Positions 18,924 to 26,750 of a stretch of DNA of 64,000 nt are shown here, piece after piece. The translations under genes were made by a program, and so were the position numbers. The notes under the pieces were generated by a model. That model worked only from the letters and a program-made list of their open reading frames with translations, made no database searches and was not told where the DNA came from. Each line of letters opens with the position of its first letter. Position 1 is the stretch's first letter. The stretch is from Streptomyces hyaluromycini (GTDB lineage Bacteria; Actinomycetota; Actinomycetes; Streptomycetales; Streptomycetaceae): the NCBI RefSeq assembly GCF_002217755.1, contig NZ_BCFL01000018.1, forward strand, positions 372,001 to 436,000, given 5' to 3'.

Positions 18924-19118
18924 TCCTGCCTCGTCTCCCACCCGTGCACCACCCGAAACTGTTCGCTGGAAGGCCGGACTCTCCTGCGGGGGCTGACCGC
19001 CGTCGGCGGCCGCGGCTTGTCGGGCGGGGCGTATTTCAGCCAGGTGCGAAGCGTCACAGGTGCGCTGCAGTCCCCCGGGGAAAGCGGTCTCACCTGTGGG
19101 GGTGTCAGCCGGTGCTCG

Positions 19119-19124
19119 TACACT
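19119..19124 (+). promoter_or_regulatory. -10 box TACACT for leaderless kinase mRNA
   Basis: TACACT ends 6 nt before the GTG at 19131, and no Shine-Dalgarno sequence precedes the GTG. The 207-bp gap after thiG holds nothing else I can identify. Confidence 0.6.
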
Positions 19125-19130
19125 CGCTGG

Positions 19131-21089
19131 GTGGATACGACCCTTCAGGACCCCCTCGTCGGGCAGGTGCTCGACGGCCGGTATCGCGTCGACGCGCGGA
19201 TCGCCGTCGGCGGGATGGCCACGGTCTACCGGGCCCTGGACATCCGGCTGGACCGCGTGCTCGCGCTGAAGGTGATGCACCCGGCGCTCGCCGCCGACGG
19301 GTCCTTCGTGGAGAGGTTCATCCGGGAGGCCAAGTCGGTCGCCCGGTTGGCCCACCCGAACGTCGTCCAGGTCTACGACCAGGGGGCCGACCGGTCGTAC
19401 GTGTATCTGGCCATGGAGTACGTCGCCGGCTGCACCCTGCGTGACGTGCTGCGCGAGCGCGGCGCGCTGCAGCCGCGGGCCGCGCTGGACATCCTGGAGC
19501 CGGTGCTGGCCGCGCTGGGCGCCGCGCACCGCGCCGGGTTCGTGCACCGGGACATGAAGCCCGAGAACGTGTTGATAGGGGACGACGGGCGGGTCAAGGT
19601 CGCGGACTTCGGGCTGGTGCGGTCCGTGGACTCCGTCACCAGTACGACCGGCGCCGTGCTCGGCACCGTGTCGTACCTCGCGCCCGAGCAGGTCGAGAAC
19701 GGGGCCGCCGATCCGCGCGTCGACGTCTACGCGTGCGGTGTCGTGCTGTACGAGATGCTCACCGGGCAGAAGCCGCACGACTCGGATTCACCCGCGGTGA
19801 TCCTCTACAAGCACCTGCACGAGGACGTGCCGGCACCCTCCGCCGTCGTGCCGGGACTCGCCTACGAGCTGGACGAGCTGGTCGCCCGCGGGACCGCCCG
19901 CGATCCCGAGGTCCGGCCGTACGACGCCGTCGCGCTGCTCGCCCTGCTGCGGCAGGCCCGGAGCGTGCTCGGCGCCGAGCAGCTGGACGCCGTGCCGCCG
20001 CAGGCGCTGGCGGACGCGCACGACATCGGCGAGGACCGGACCAGTGTCATACCCCGGTCCCTGACCGTGCCCCGGCCGCTGCCCGTCAACGAGGAGGACG
20101 AGGGGGTGCTGCGGACCAGCAGGTTCGAGGCGCCGCCGTCCCCCACGCTCGGCTTCGCTCGCGCGGGGGCACCCCCATCCGACCGGCGGCGCGGGGGCCG
20201 CCGGTCCCGGCGCGGGCTGCTGACGCTGGTGGTCGCCGTACTGATCGTCTTCGGCGCGGGCGCCGGTGTCTGGTACATCAACTCCGGGCAGTTCACCAAG
20301 GTCCCGCCGCTGCTGTCGAAGACCGAGGCCCAGGCCACCGCGCGGCTCAAGGAGGCCGGGCTCGACGTCGGGTCGGTCGAGCACGCCTACAGCGACACGG
20401 TGAAGCGGGGCACGGTGATCAGCACCGACCCGGCGGCCGGCAAGCGCATCCGCAGCAACGACTCGGTGACGCTCACCGTCTCGGACGGCCCCGAGACGGT
20501 GAGCGTGCCGGATGTGCAGGGGCGGACGCTGGCCAGGGCCAGGTCGCTGCTCACCGCGGACGGGCTCGCACCGGGCATGGTGACCCGGGAGTTCAGTGAG
20601 GACGTGCCCAAGGGGTCGGTCATCTCGTCCGACCCGGGGGCCGGGACCGAGCGGCACGCGGGGACCGCGATCGCGCTCGTCGTCAGCAAGGGTGCCCCCG
20701 TCGACGTCCCGGACGTCACCGGCGACGACCTGGACGAGGCCCGGCAGGAGCTCCAGGAGGCCGGGCTGAAGGTGACGGTGTCCGCGACCGAGATCAACTC
20801 CGAGTACGACCAGGGGCAGGTCGCCCAGCAGACCCCGGCGGGCGACGCGCAGGCCGCCGAGGGCGACACCGTGACGCTGACGCTGTCCAAGGGACCGGAG
20901 CTGGTCGAGGTGCCGAACGTGGTCGGGGCCACCGTGGACGACGCGACCAAGCTGCTGGAGCAGTCCGGTTTCCAGGTCAAGGAGAACCGCGGGCTGCTCG
21001 GGCTGTTCGGCGACACCGTGAAGAAGCAGTCGGTGGACGCCGGGGAACAGGCGCCCAAGGGGTCGACGATCACCATCACCATCCGGTGA
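19131..21089 (+). CDS. PASTA-domain Ser/Thr protein kinase (PknB/PknL type)
   Basis: The 652-residue receptor kinase has an N-terminal kinase domain with Gly-Gly-Met-Ala-Thr-Val-Tyr (P-loop), Lys47, His-Arg-Asp (139-141), Asp-Phe-Gly (159-161) and Ala-Pro-Glu-Gln. A Pro-rich juxtamembrane stretch, one membrane helix near residues 362-384 and four extracellular PASTA repeats (about 388-652) follow. PASTA domains bind muropeptides or lipid II, so the kinase should sense cell-wall state. Position beside metF/Rv2175c/DAHP synthase matches pknL of M. tuberculosis and, from memory, S. coelicolor SCO2110. GTG 19131 was chosen because of the -10 box 6 nt upstream. Confidence 0.95.
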   Translation: MDTTLQDPLVGQVLDGRYRVDARIAVGGMATVYRALDIRLDRVLALKVMHPALAADGSFVERFIREAKSVARLAHPNVVQVYDQGADRSYVYLAMEYVAGCTLRDVLRERGALQPRAALDILEPVLAALGAAHRAGFVHRDMKPENVLIGDDGRVKVADFGLVRSVDSVTSTTGAVLGTVSYLAPEQVENGAADPRVDVYACGVVLYEMLTGQKPHDSDSPAVILYKHLHEDVPAPSAVVPGLAYELDELVARGTARDPEVRPYDAVALLALLRQARSVLGAEQLDAVPPQALADAHDIGEDRTSVIPRSLTVPRPLPVNEEDEGVLRTSRFEAPPSPTLGFARAGAPPSDRRRGGRRSRRGLLTLVVAVLIVFGAGAGVWYINSGQFTKVPPLLSKTEAQATARLKEAGLDVGSVEHAYSDTVKRGTVISTDPAAGKRIRSNDSVTLTVSDGPETVSVPDVQGRTLARARSLLTADGLAPGMVTREFSEDVPKGSVISSDPGAGTERHAGTAIALVVSKGAPVDVPDVTGDDLDEARQELQEAGLKVTVSATEINSEYDQGQVAQQTPAGDAQAAEGDTVTLTLSKGPELVEVPNVVGATVDDATKLLEQSGFQVKENRGLLGLFGDTVKKQSVDAGEQAPKGSTITITIR

Positions 21090-21123
21090 CCGGGGGCGGG
21101 CCGCGCCGTGACACCCTGGACGG

Positions 21124-22002
21124 GTGAAGAGTCAGCAGTCAGGTCCCGCCCGCAACCCCGTCGGCGGCCATGTCCCGGTGGCCGGCGGTCTGCACTCGGT
21201 GGGGCTGTCGTACGCCCGTGAGCTGAAGGCCGAGACCGTGCAGGTCTTCGTCGCCAACCCGCGCGGCTGGGCCACCCCGGCGGGCAGCCCGAAGCAGGAC
21301 GAGGCGTTTCGCGCGGCCTGCGCGGAGGGATCCGTCCCGGCGTACGTGCACGCCCCGTACCTGATCAACTTCGGCTCGCACACCGAGGCGACCGTGGAGA
21401 AGTCGGTGGAGTCGCTGCGGCACTCGCTGCGCCGCGGCCGGGAGATCGGGGCGCTCGGGGTGGTCGTGCACACCGGGAGCGCGACCGGCGGGCGGGCCCG
21501 GGACGTGGCGCTGAAGCAGGTACGCACGCATCTGCTGCCGCTCCTCGACGAACTGACCCACGACGACGATCCGTTCCTGCTTCTGGAGTCCACCGCCGGG
21601 CAGGGCGCCTCGCTCTGCTCGCGGACCTGGGACTTCGGGCCGTACTTCGAGGCGCTGGACGCCCATCCGAAGCTGGGCGTCTGCCTGGACACCTGTCACA
21701 TCTTCGCCGCCGGGCACGACCTGACCGGGCCGAGCGGGATGCACCAGACGCTGGACCTGCTGGTGGACACCGTCGGCGAGGGGCGGCTGAAGCTGATCCA
21801 CGCCAACGACTCCAAGGACGTCGTCGGCGCGCACAAGGACCGGCACGAGAACATCGGCTCCGGTCACATCGGCGAGGACCCGTTCCGGGCGCTGATGACC
21901 CACCCGGCGACCGCGGGCGTACCGCTGATCATCGAGACGCCCGGTGGCAAGGAGGGGCACGCCGCCGACGTCGAGCGCCTCAAGCGGCTCCGGGACGGCT
22001 GA
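21124..22002 (+). CDS. nfo: Deoxyribonuclease IV (AP endonuclease, Nfo family)
   Basis: The 292-residue TIM barrel cuts abasic sites in base-excision repair. Visible family motifs are Val-Gln-Val-Phe-Val-Ala-Asn-Pro-Arg-Gly-Trp, Val-His-Ala-Pro-Tyr-Leu-Ile-Asn (metal His), Val-Val-His-Thr-Gly-Ser, Leu-Leu-Glu-Ser-Thr-Ala-Gly-Gln-Gly, Gly-Val-Cys-Leu-Asp-Thr-Cys-His, His-Ala-Asn-Asp-Ser-Lys and Ile-Ile-Glu-Thr-Pro-Gly. These supply the tri-zinc ligands. GTG 21124 sits 34 bp after the kinase stop, so the two may share a transcript. The 3' end converges on the island that starts at 22021. Confidence 0.94.
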   Translation: MKSQQSGPARNPVGGHVPVAGGLHSVGLSYARELKAETVQVFVANPRGWATPAGSPKQDEAFRAACAEGSVPAYVHAPYLINFGSHTEATVEKSVESLRHSLRRGREIGALGVVVHTGSATGGRARDVALKQVRTHLLPLLDELTHDDDPFLLLESTAGQGASLCSRTWDFGPYFEALDAHPKLGVCLDTCHIFAAGHDLTGPSGMHQTLDLLVDTVGEGRLKLIHANDSKDVVGAHKDRHENIGSGHIGEDPFRALMTHPATAGVPLIIETPGGKEGHAADVERLKRLRDG

Positions 22003-22020
22003 CGCCCCTCGTCGGACGGC

Positions 22021-22512
22021 TCACCCCACCGCCAGCGGCACCGCCGCCAGCAGCAGCCCCGCGCCGAGCAGTGCCATCGACCGGCGCAGCCAGCGGTACT
22101 TCGCCGACAGGATCACGCTGACGTCCTGGAGCTGGGTGAGCAGCCAGCCCACCTGGTCCGCCCCGGCGTCGGCGGCGGCACGGCGCAGCGCCTCCGGGTC
22201 GATGCCGTACAGGGCGTCGGCGTAGAAGGTCGGGCCGGGTGCCGAGCGGACCGTGCGGGTGCGGGGCACGATCACCGCGAGCAGCAGCAGGGTGCCGGCC
22301 GCCCAGAGCGCCCCGCCCGCCGCGAGGAAGGCCAGGGCGAGGCCCGACGCGCCGGACGGCGCTCCCCTGCCGAGCACCAGCGCCGGCACCGCGACGGCGC
22401 CCGAGAGCAGGACGGACGCCTTCACGTCCGCCCTGCCCAGGTCCTCGCGCACGGTCGCCAGCAGCCGTTCGGCGACGTAGTACGCGGCGGCGTCGGGCTC
22501 GCCCGGGGTCAT
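22021..22512 (-). CDS. DUF5706 / PycTM-like (Pycsar effector family) membrane protein
   Basis: The 163-residue protein has an N-terminal amphipathic helix ending Arg-Ala-Asp-Val-Lys-Ala-Ser (Asp29-Lys31), the DUF5706 signature. Two adjacent membrane helices follow (about 31-50 and 57-80), then a soluble segment and a final hydrophobic helix (about 145-161). In Pycsar anti-phage systems PycTM proteins of this family bind cCMP/cUMP and damage the membrane. It is the last gene of the island, and its ATG overlaps the SPFH stop (ATGA). The effector role here is inferred from family plus the cyclase-like gene three genes upstream. Confidence 0.8.
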   Translation of the reverse strand: MTPGEPDAAAYYVAERLLATVREDLGRADVKASVLLSGAVAVPALVLGRGAPSGASGLALAFLAAGGALWAAGTLLLLAVIVPRTRTVRSAPGPTFYADALYGIDPEALRRAAADAGADQVGWLLTQLQDVSVILSAKYRWLRRSMALLGAGLLLAAVPLAVG

Positions 22513-23594
22513 CGGCGCGCCTCGGGGCTGGAGTCGTCCTCCACCCCCGTCCCCTGCCCGGGGACGGCGTCCGCCGGTGGCGCCGGCGGAACCGGCGGGG
22601 GCGCGTCGGCCGGGAGCAGCGGGGGTGCGGGCGGCATCGGGGGCATGGGCGGCACCGGCAGCGAGGTCGGGGCCTGCGGCAGGCCGTGCGGGAAGACGCC
22701 GGTGGAGACCGTGCGGCTGTAGTCGATGAGGGCCTGGACCTGGTCGTCGATCTGGTGGCGCTGGACCACGCCCTGGTTGATCAGGTTGGTCAGGTAGTCC
22801 AGGGCGCCCTGGCGCTGGTCGCGGGCCTGCTGCTGGAGCGCGCCGAGGATCTCGGCCGCCCGGCCCGGGTCCGAGGCGAGCAGGTGGGCGTACTGGACGG
22901 TCTCGCCGGCCGTGATCAGCTTCTGGGCGTCGTCCATGTTGGCCGCGATCCGTGCCTTGGTGACGTTGTCGATGGCCTCCTGGACCACACCGCCCTTCTC
23001 CACCGCGACCATCTGGGCCTGGTGGTCGGCGGCGGCCTGCCCGAGGTCGATACGGACGAACACCTGGGTGGCGAGGCCCAGTTCGGCGCCGAAGTCACCC
23101 CACCGGCCGCTGGCCAGCTCGTCCTGGATGGCCTCGTCGACCTGTTGGGCCGAGTCCAGGCTGTAGCGGCGGCTGAGCCCGCGTAACCGGGCCTCCAGGG
23201 ACGGGCGGAGCATCCGCTCCACGTCGACCACGCGCTTCTCGGCGGCGGTGTAGAAGTCGCGGACCTCCCAGTTGACGTCCGCCCCCGCCCTGAACTGGGC
23301 CCGGTCGCCGAGGGTGGGCAGGGCCAGCTGGAAGGAGACCTGGTGCTGGCCGCGCGCGATCCAGCACACCGAGGTCGGCTTGCCCATCAGCGGCTTGTTG
23401 AAGTGCTCGGCGCCGCGGACGGTGATGATGCTGTGCCCGCCGTTCTTGTAGTAGAGCACCGACGCCACCTGGCTGTTGCGGTGCCGGTAGGCGGCCTGCG
23501 GGGCGAACTCGCGGACGAAGGGGCCTCTGAGGTCGTGCGGCAGGACGAACTCCTCGTCCTGGGGCGGCCACGGCTGCCACTGGTTGTGCGTCAT
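22509..23594 (-). CDS. Soluble SPFH/Band 7-type protein with Pro-rich tail
   Basis: The 361-residue protein lacks a membrane segment. The middle (about residues 40-200) reads as an SPFH fold, with alternating beta stretches (Ala-Gly-Ala-Asp-Val-Asn-Trp-Glu-Val-Arg-Asp-Phe) followed by helices (Val-Glu-Arg-Met-Leu-Arg-Pro-Ser-Leu-Glu-Ala-Arg). A helical region and a Pro-rich tail with Met-Pro-Pro repeats follow. SPFH proteins scaffold membranes and assemble large rings, and versions are recurrent partners in predicted bacterial conflict systems. ATG 23594 was chosen because it overlaps the upstream stop (ATGA). Assignment to SPFH is by pattern and moderately sure; the role is inferred. Confidence 0.7.
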   Translation of the reverse strand: MTHNQWQPWPPQDEEFVLPHDLRGPFVREFAPQAAYRHRNSQVASVLYYKNGGHSIITVRGAEHFNKPLMGKPTSVCWIARGQHQVSFQLALPTLGDRAQFRAGADVNWEVRDFYTAAEKRVVDVERMLRPSLEARLRGLSRRYSLDSAQQVDEAIQDELASGRWGDFGAELGLATQVFVRIDLGQAAADHQAQMVAVEKGGVVQEAIDNVTKARIAANMDDAQKLITAGETVQYAHLLASDPGRAAEILGALQQQARDQRQGALDYLTNLINQGVVQRHQIDDQVQALIDYSRTVSTGVFPHGLPQAPTSLPVPPMPPMPPAPPLLPADAPPPVPPAPPADAVPGQGTGVEDDSSPEARR

Positions 23595-25795
23595 GGTGTA
23601 CTCGCTCCCTGGACCGCCCCCCACAGGCGGCGGACCTGCTGTTCGTTCAGTGGTTGGTCGGGGTCTTCGGTGAGTTCCCTGATGAGGGCCAGCAGCCGGT
23701 TGCGGTCGTCGTGGCTGTGCACGAGGAGCGGCAGGAACCGCTCCAGGCGGTCGGCCCAGGGCTGGTCGGCCGAGCCGCGCAGCCAGTCGGACAGGGTCTC
23801 GATCGCCGCCTCGTAGGACCGTGGGGTCTGCAGCGCGGTCCACAGGAGCCCGGCGAGTTCCGGGGCGAGGGCGGGCCGGACGGCGGCCAGGGCCAGCATC
23901 AGCGGCCAGTCGCCGTAGCCCTCCAGGTCCTCGTGCTGGTTCCAGAGGTCGGTGACGGGCACGGAGGCGAGGTAGACCGTGGACTGCAGGCCGAGGTCCT
24001 GCTGGGGCCGGCGCTCGTCGGAGAGCCAGGCACGGATCCGGCGCAGGGTCCGGGGCTCGGGGTGGGCGCCGGCGAAGTGGGCGACCTGGACGGCCGCGCC
24101 GGAGCGCAGCCTGCCCTCCTCCCAGACGCCGATCCCGCCGAGCAGGTCGAGGCTCTCGCGGTCCGTGTCGGTGGCCCGGCCCCGGCCGAGCACGGCGCCT
24201 GCCGTCCAGCGCAGGTGTTCGTCGCCGTAGCGGGCCCAGGAGCCGATCAGGGCGCGGATGGCGGTGCCGACCTCCGGGGAGCGCAGCGCCACGTCGAGGA
24301 CGGTCGCGGCGAACAGCCGGCGGCGGGCCCGCTCGGCCTGGGCCATGGGCTGCACCAGTTCGTGCACGGTGTGCGAGAGGTCGAGGCGGCACAGCTGGCC
24401 CGCCGCCACCGCGGCCCGCACCCAGACCTGGGGCCGGTCGTCCTCGCAGAGCCCGGCCAGCCAGCGCAGCACGGGTCCGCGCGCGTTGTGCCGGTGCTGC
24501 CAGAGGTGGCCGAGGACGGCCGGGGCGAGGGCCTCGCCGCCGAACCGCACGGTGCGCACCGGGACTTCCTCGGTGCCGACCTCCTCGGTGCCGAGTTCGG
24601 CGACCGCGCGGGCGGAGACCAGCCGGGCGTCGACGCCGTCGCTGAACAGCGGGCGGCCGGGCGTGGCCTCGGGGTCGACGGTGACGGCCAGTTCCCAGGC
24701 GAGCACCTCGGCGGCCTCGGCGACGGCGCTGAGCGAGGCTCCGTCGAGGACGGCGACGGCGATCCGGTAGGCCGCGTCCCGCAGCCGCTCCGGGGTCTCG
24801 GAGCGGACCCCGCCGGCGAACCATTCGGCGGCCTGGTTCTCGGCGAACTTCCGGCATTCGGCGAGGAGTTCGTCGTGGGTGAGCTCGTCCCTGGTGTGCC
24901 GGGCGAGGAGCCGTGCGTAGTGGGCGGCCTCCGCGGGCCGCAGTTCGTCGAGTCCGCGTGCCTCCAGGACGTCGGGGTCCAGGGCGGTCGCCCGGGCCCG
25001 CTCGTACAGCTCGGGGGCCTTGTCCGCCAGTTCGAGGGCGAGGTGGCCTTCGAGTACGGCGGTCTGGACGGCCGGGGTGTGGGCGCGGTAGTAGCGGCCG
25101 CTGCGGGAGAGCACGTCACCGGGTTCGGGGGTGGCCAGCAGGACCGCGTACGCCTCCTTCCTGCCGAGCAGTTCGCAGAGCCGGTCGAGGCCGGTCTCGT
25201 CCGGCAACCCGGTGGCGCTCGGCTCCAGGGCGTAGCCGTGGCCGTCGCTGATCTGGTCGTCGTCGAGTCTGTCCAGGTCGGTGCGCGGGTCGAGCCGGGA
25301 GACCCGGCCGTCGGTCAGGCCGTCCAGCAGGGACAGGGCGGTGTAGGCGCGGCCGGTGCCGGGCTGGCCGTAGAGCACCAGGAGGCGTCCGGCGCGCAGT
25401 TGCTCGCGGTGTTCGCCGTAGTCCGCCGGTTCCTGGAAGACCTGGCGCAGTCTGCGCAGCTGGTCCTCCGGGAGCGGGCCGGCGAGGACGCGTTCGGCCG
25501 CCTGCCGGCTGTAGAAGTTCATGGTGCCGACGGATCCGGAGCTGATGAGGGTGCCGGTGCCGTGCTGGCTCACGGTCGAGCGGTAGATCCGGGAGGCGGC
25601 GGCCGCCGCGCCGGGCAGCGCCTCCTCGCCGAGCGGGTCGGCGGCCGAGCCGCCGATGACGTCGGCCTTCTCCGGCTCGGGCGCGCCGCCGGACTCGGCG
25701 CCCTGCGGCTTGTCCGGCTCGGCCTTCTGCTGCGGCTGCGGCTGCTGCGGCGGTTTCGGGCCGCCCTGGGGCGGCGGGGGGTTCTGGGCGTTCAC
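23591..25795 (-). CDS. P-loop-like protein with N-terminal amyloid-like motif and alpha-helical repeats
   Basis: The 734-residue protein starts with a Pro/Gln-rich linker (1-65), then residues 75-94 carry Ser-Gln-His-Gly-Thr-Gly-x-Leu-Ile ... Val-Gly-Thr-Met-Asn-Phe, which recurs at the C-terminus of the neighbouring cyclase-like protein. A P-loop-like Gly-Gln-Pro-Gly-Thr-Gly-Arg-Ala at 143-150 has Arg and Ala in place of Lys and Ser/Thr, so nucleotide hydrolysis is doubtful. The remaining 500 residues are helical, with HEAT-like repeats (for example Pro-Gln-Val-Trp-Val-Arg-Ala-Ala-Val-Ala-Ala-Gly). I read it as a STAND/NLR-like sensor, which is inference. GTG 25795 overlaps the cyclase-like stop (GTGA). 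Confidence 0.7.
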   Translation of the reverse strand: MNAQNPPPPQGGPKPPQQPQPQQKAEPDKPQGAESGGAPEPEKADVIGGSAADPLGEEALPGAAAAASRIYRSTVSQHGTGTLISSGSVGTMNFYSRQAAERVLAGPLPEDQLRRLRQVFQEPADYGEHREQLRAGRLLVLYGQPGTGRAYTALSLLDGLTDGRVSRLDPRTDLDRLDDDQISDGHGYALEPSATGLPDETGLDRLCELLGRKEAYAVLLATPEPGDVLSRSGRYYRAHTPAVQTAVLEGHLALELADKAPELYERARATALDPDVLEARGLDELRPAEAAHYARLLARHTRDELTHDELLAECRKFAENQAAEWFAGGVRSETPERLRDAAYRIAVAVLDGASLSAVAEAAEVLAWELAVTVDPEATPGRPLFSDGVDARLVSARAVAELGTEEVGTEEVPVRTVRFGGEALAPAVLGHLWQHRHNARGPVLRWLAGLCEDDRPQVWVRAAVAAGQLCRLDLSHTVHELVQPMAQAERARRRLFAATVLDVALRSPEVGTAIRALIGSWARYGDEHLRWTAGAVLGRGRATDTDRESLDLLGGIGVWEEGRLRSGAAVQVAHFAGAHPEPRTLRRIRAWLSDERRPQQDLGLQSTVYLASVPVTDLWNQHEDLEGYGDWPLMLALAAVRPALAPELAGLLWTALQTPRSYEAAIETLSDWLRGSADQPWADRLERFLPLLVHSHDDRNRLLALIRELTEDPDQPLNEQQVRRLWGAVQGASTP

Positions 25796-26640
25796 CGGCC
25801 ACCGCCGCGGCGGTCGCTGTTGAGGGTCTCGATCCGTTCGGCGGCGATGATCTCTCCGTCGCCGTGCTGGTGGATGTTCTGGACGAAGCGGCCCCCGGTG
25901 TCCGTGGCGGCGGGCGGCCGCGGCGGTGTGCTCGCCGTCGTACCGGTCGGCCCCGGCGTCCCGTCCGGTCCGGCGACGGAGTCGGGCGCCGGCTCCGCGG
26001 ACCGCGCGGTCGCCTCGCGCGGCTCGGGCGACTCGGACGGCTCGGGCGGCTCGGACGGCTCGGGCGGCTCGGAGCGGCCGGGGACCATGAACCAGGCGGT
26101 GGTGCGGCCCTCCTTGAGCTCCACGTCGTGCCGGCGGTAGTGCCCGGGGTCCACCCAGCGCCCGCCGGGCAGGACGAAGTCCTCGTGCACGCGGTCGGAG
26201 GCGATCACCACCAGGGGCGCGCCGTCCGCGGCCTTGAGGATCGCCTTCGCGGTGCCGCAGTCGCACAGCCGGCAGGCCAGGTCGACGGCGCGCCCGGAAC
26301 GGCCGTAGGCGTCGGCCGTGACCCGGCCGATGTGCAGTCCCACGCGCAGCCGCAGCGGTTTCCTGAGGTCCCGGTTGCTCTCCCGGAGGTTCTGGTGGAG
26401 CTGCTCGACCCACTCCCCCACGACCCGGGCGGGCGGCACGTCGGGCGCCAGCACGCTGAGGATGCCGTCGCCGCGGTCCTCCTGGTAGAGGCGCGGCGGG
26501 CTGATGCCGGCCTGTTCGAAGGCGGTGCCCGTGACGTCGTAGAGTCTGCGCCGCATCTCGGGTTTCTCGGTGTCGGACAGCAGGCCCGAGCCCTGCGCGT
26601 CCACGTTCACGATGAAGCCGTACGCGGCTTCCCCCTCCAT
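25792..26640 (-). CDS. Class III nucleotide cyclase-like protein with C-terminal amyloid-like motif
   Basis: The 282-residue protein has a cyclase homology domain (about 5-190). Metal aspartates Asp14 and Asp58 are spaced 44 residues as in class III cyclases, with Arg-Gly-Asp-Gly-Ile at 56-60. The Asn-x3-Arg transition-state pair appears as Asp120-x3-Arg124, and the base-contact positions read Glu54 and Gly113 by hand alignment. A Glu-Pro-Pro-Glu linker (190-250) leads to a terminal motif at 256-274 matching the N-terminus of the adjacent P-loop protein. ATG 26640 has a GGGAGGAG site. It may make a cyclic nucleotide (GMP- or pyrimidine-type) or be a sensor; the Asn-to-Asp change leaves activity open. 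Confidence 0.75.
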   Translation of the reverse strand: MEGEAAYGFIVNVDAQGSGLLSDTEKPEMRRRLYDVTGTAFEQAGISPPRLYQEDRGDGILSVLAPDVPPARVVGEWVEQLHQNLRESNRDLRKPLRLRVGLHIGRVTADAYGRSGRAVDLACRLCDCGTAKAILKAADGAPLVVIASDRVHEDFVLPGGRWVDPGHYRRHDVELKEGRTTAWFMVPGRSEPPEPSEPPEPSESPEPREATARSAEPAPDSVAGPDGTPGPTGTTASTPPRPPAATDTGGRFVQNIHQHGDGEIIAAERIETLNSDRRGGGR

Positions 26641-26716
26641 CGTTCTCTCCTCCCTGCCGTCCCGCCGGACCATCGGCCCCTCGGCTGTGATGGTCGCGGA
26701 GCCGGACGGTCGCCGC

Positions 26717-26730
26717 TGTAGCCGTTTACA
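26717..26730. promoter_or_regulatory. Inverted repeat TGTA-N6-TACA, candidate Crp-type site
   Basis: Four-bp perfect arms lie 77-90 bp upstream of the cyclase-like start, in the 110-bp gap after the Crp-type gene. Size and sequence resemble Crp/Fnr half-sites (TGT...ACA), so the adjacent regulator may bind here. The arms are short, so chance is possible. Confidence 0.35.
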
Positions 26731-26750
26731 CAGCGCGGGACATGTGCTTG

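Noticed and set aside
22021..22512. Calling the island a confirmed Pycsar system
   Set aside because: The cyclase-like protein does not obviously match PycC by sequence and has altered catalytic positions; only the effector family is a clear match.
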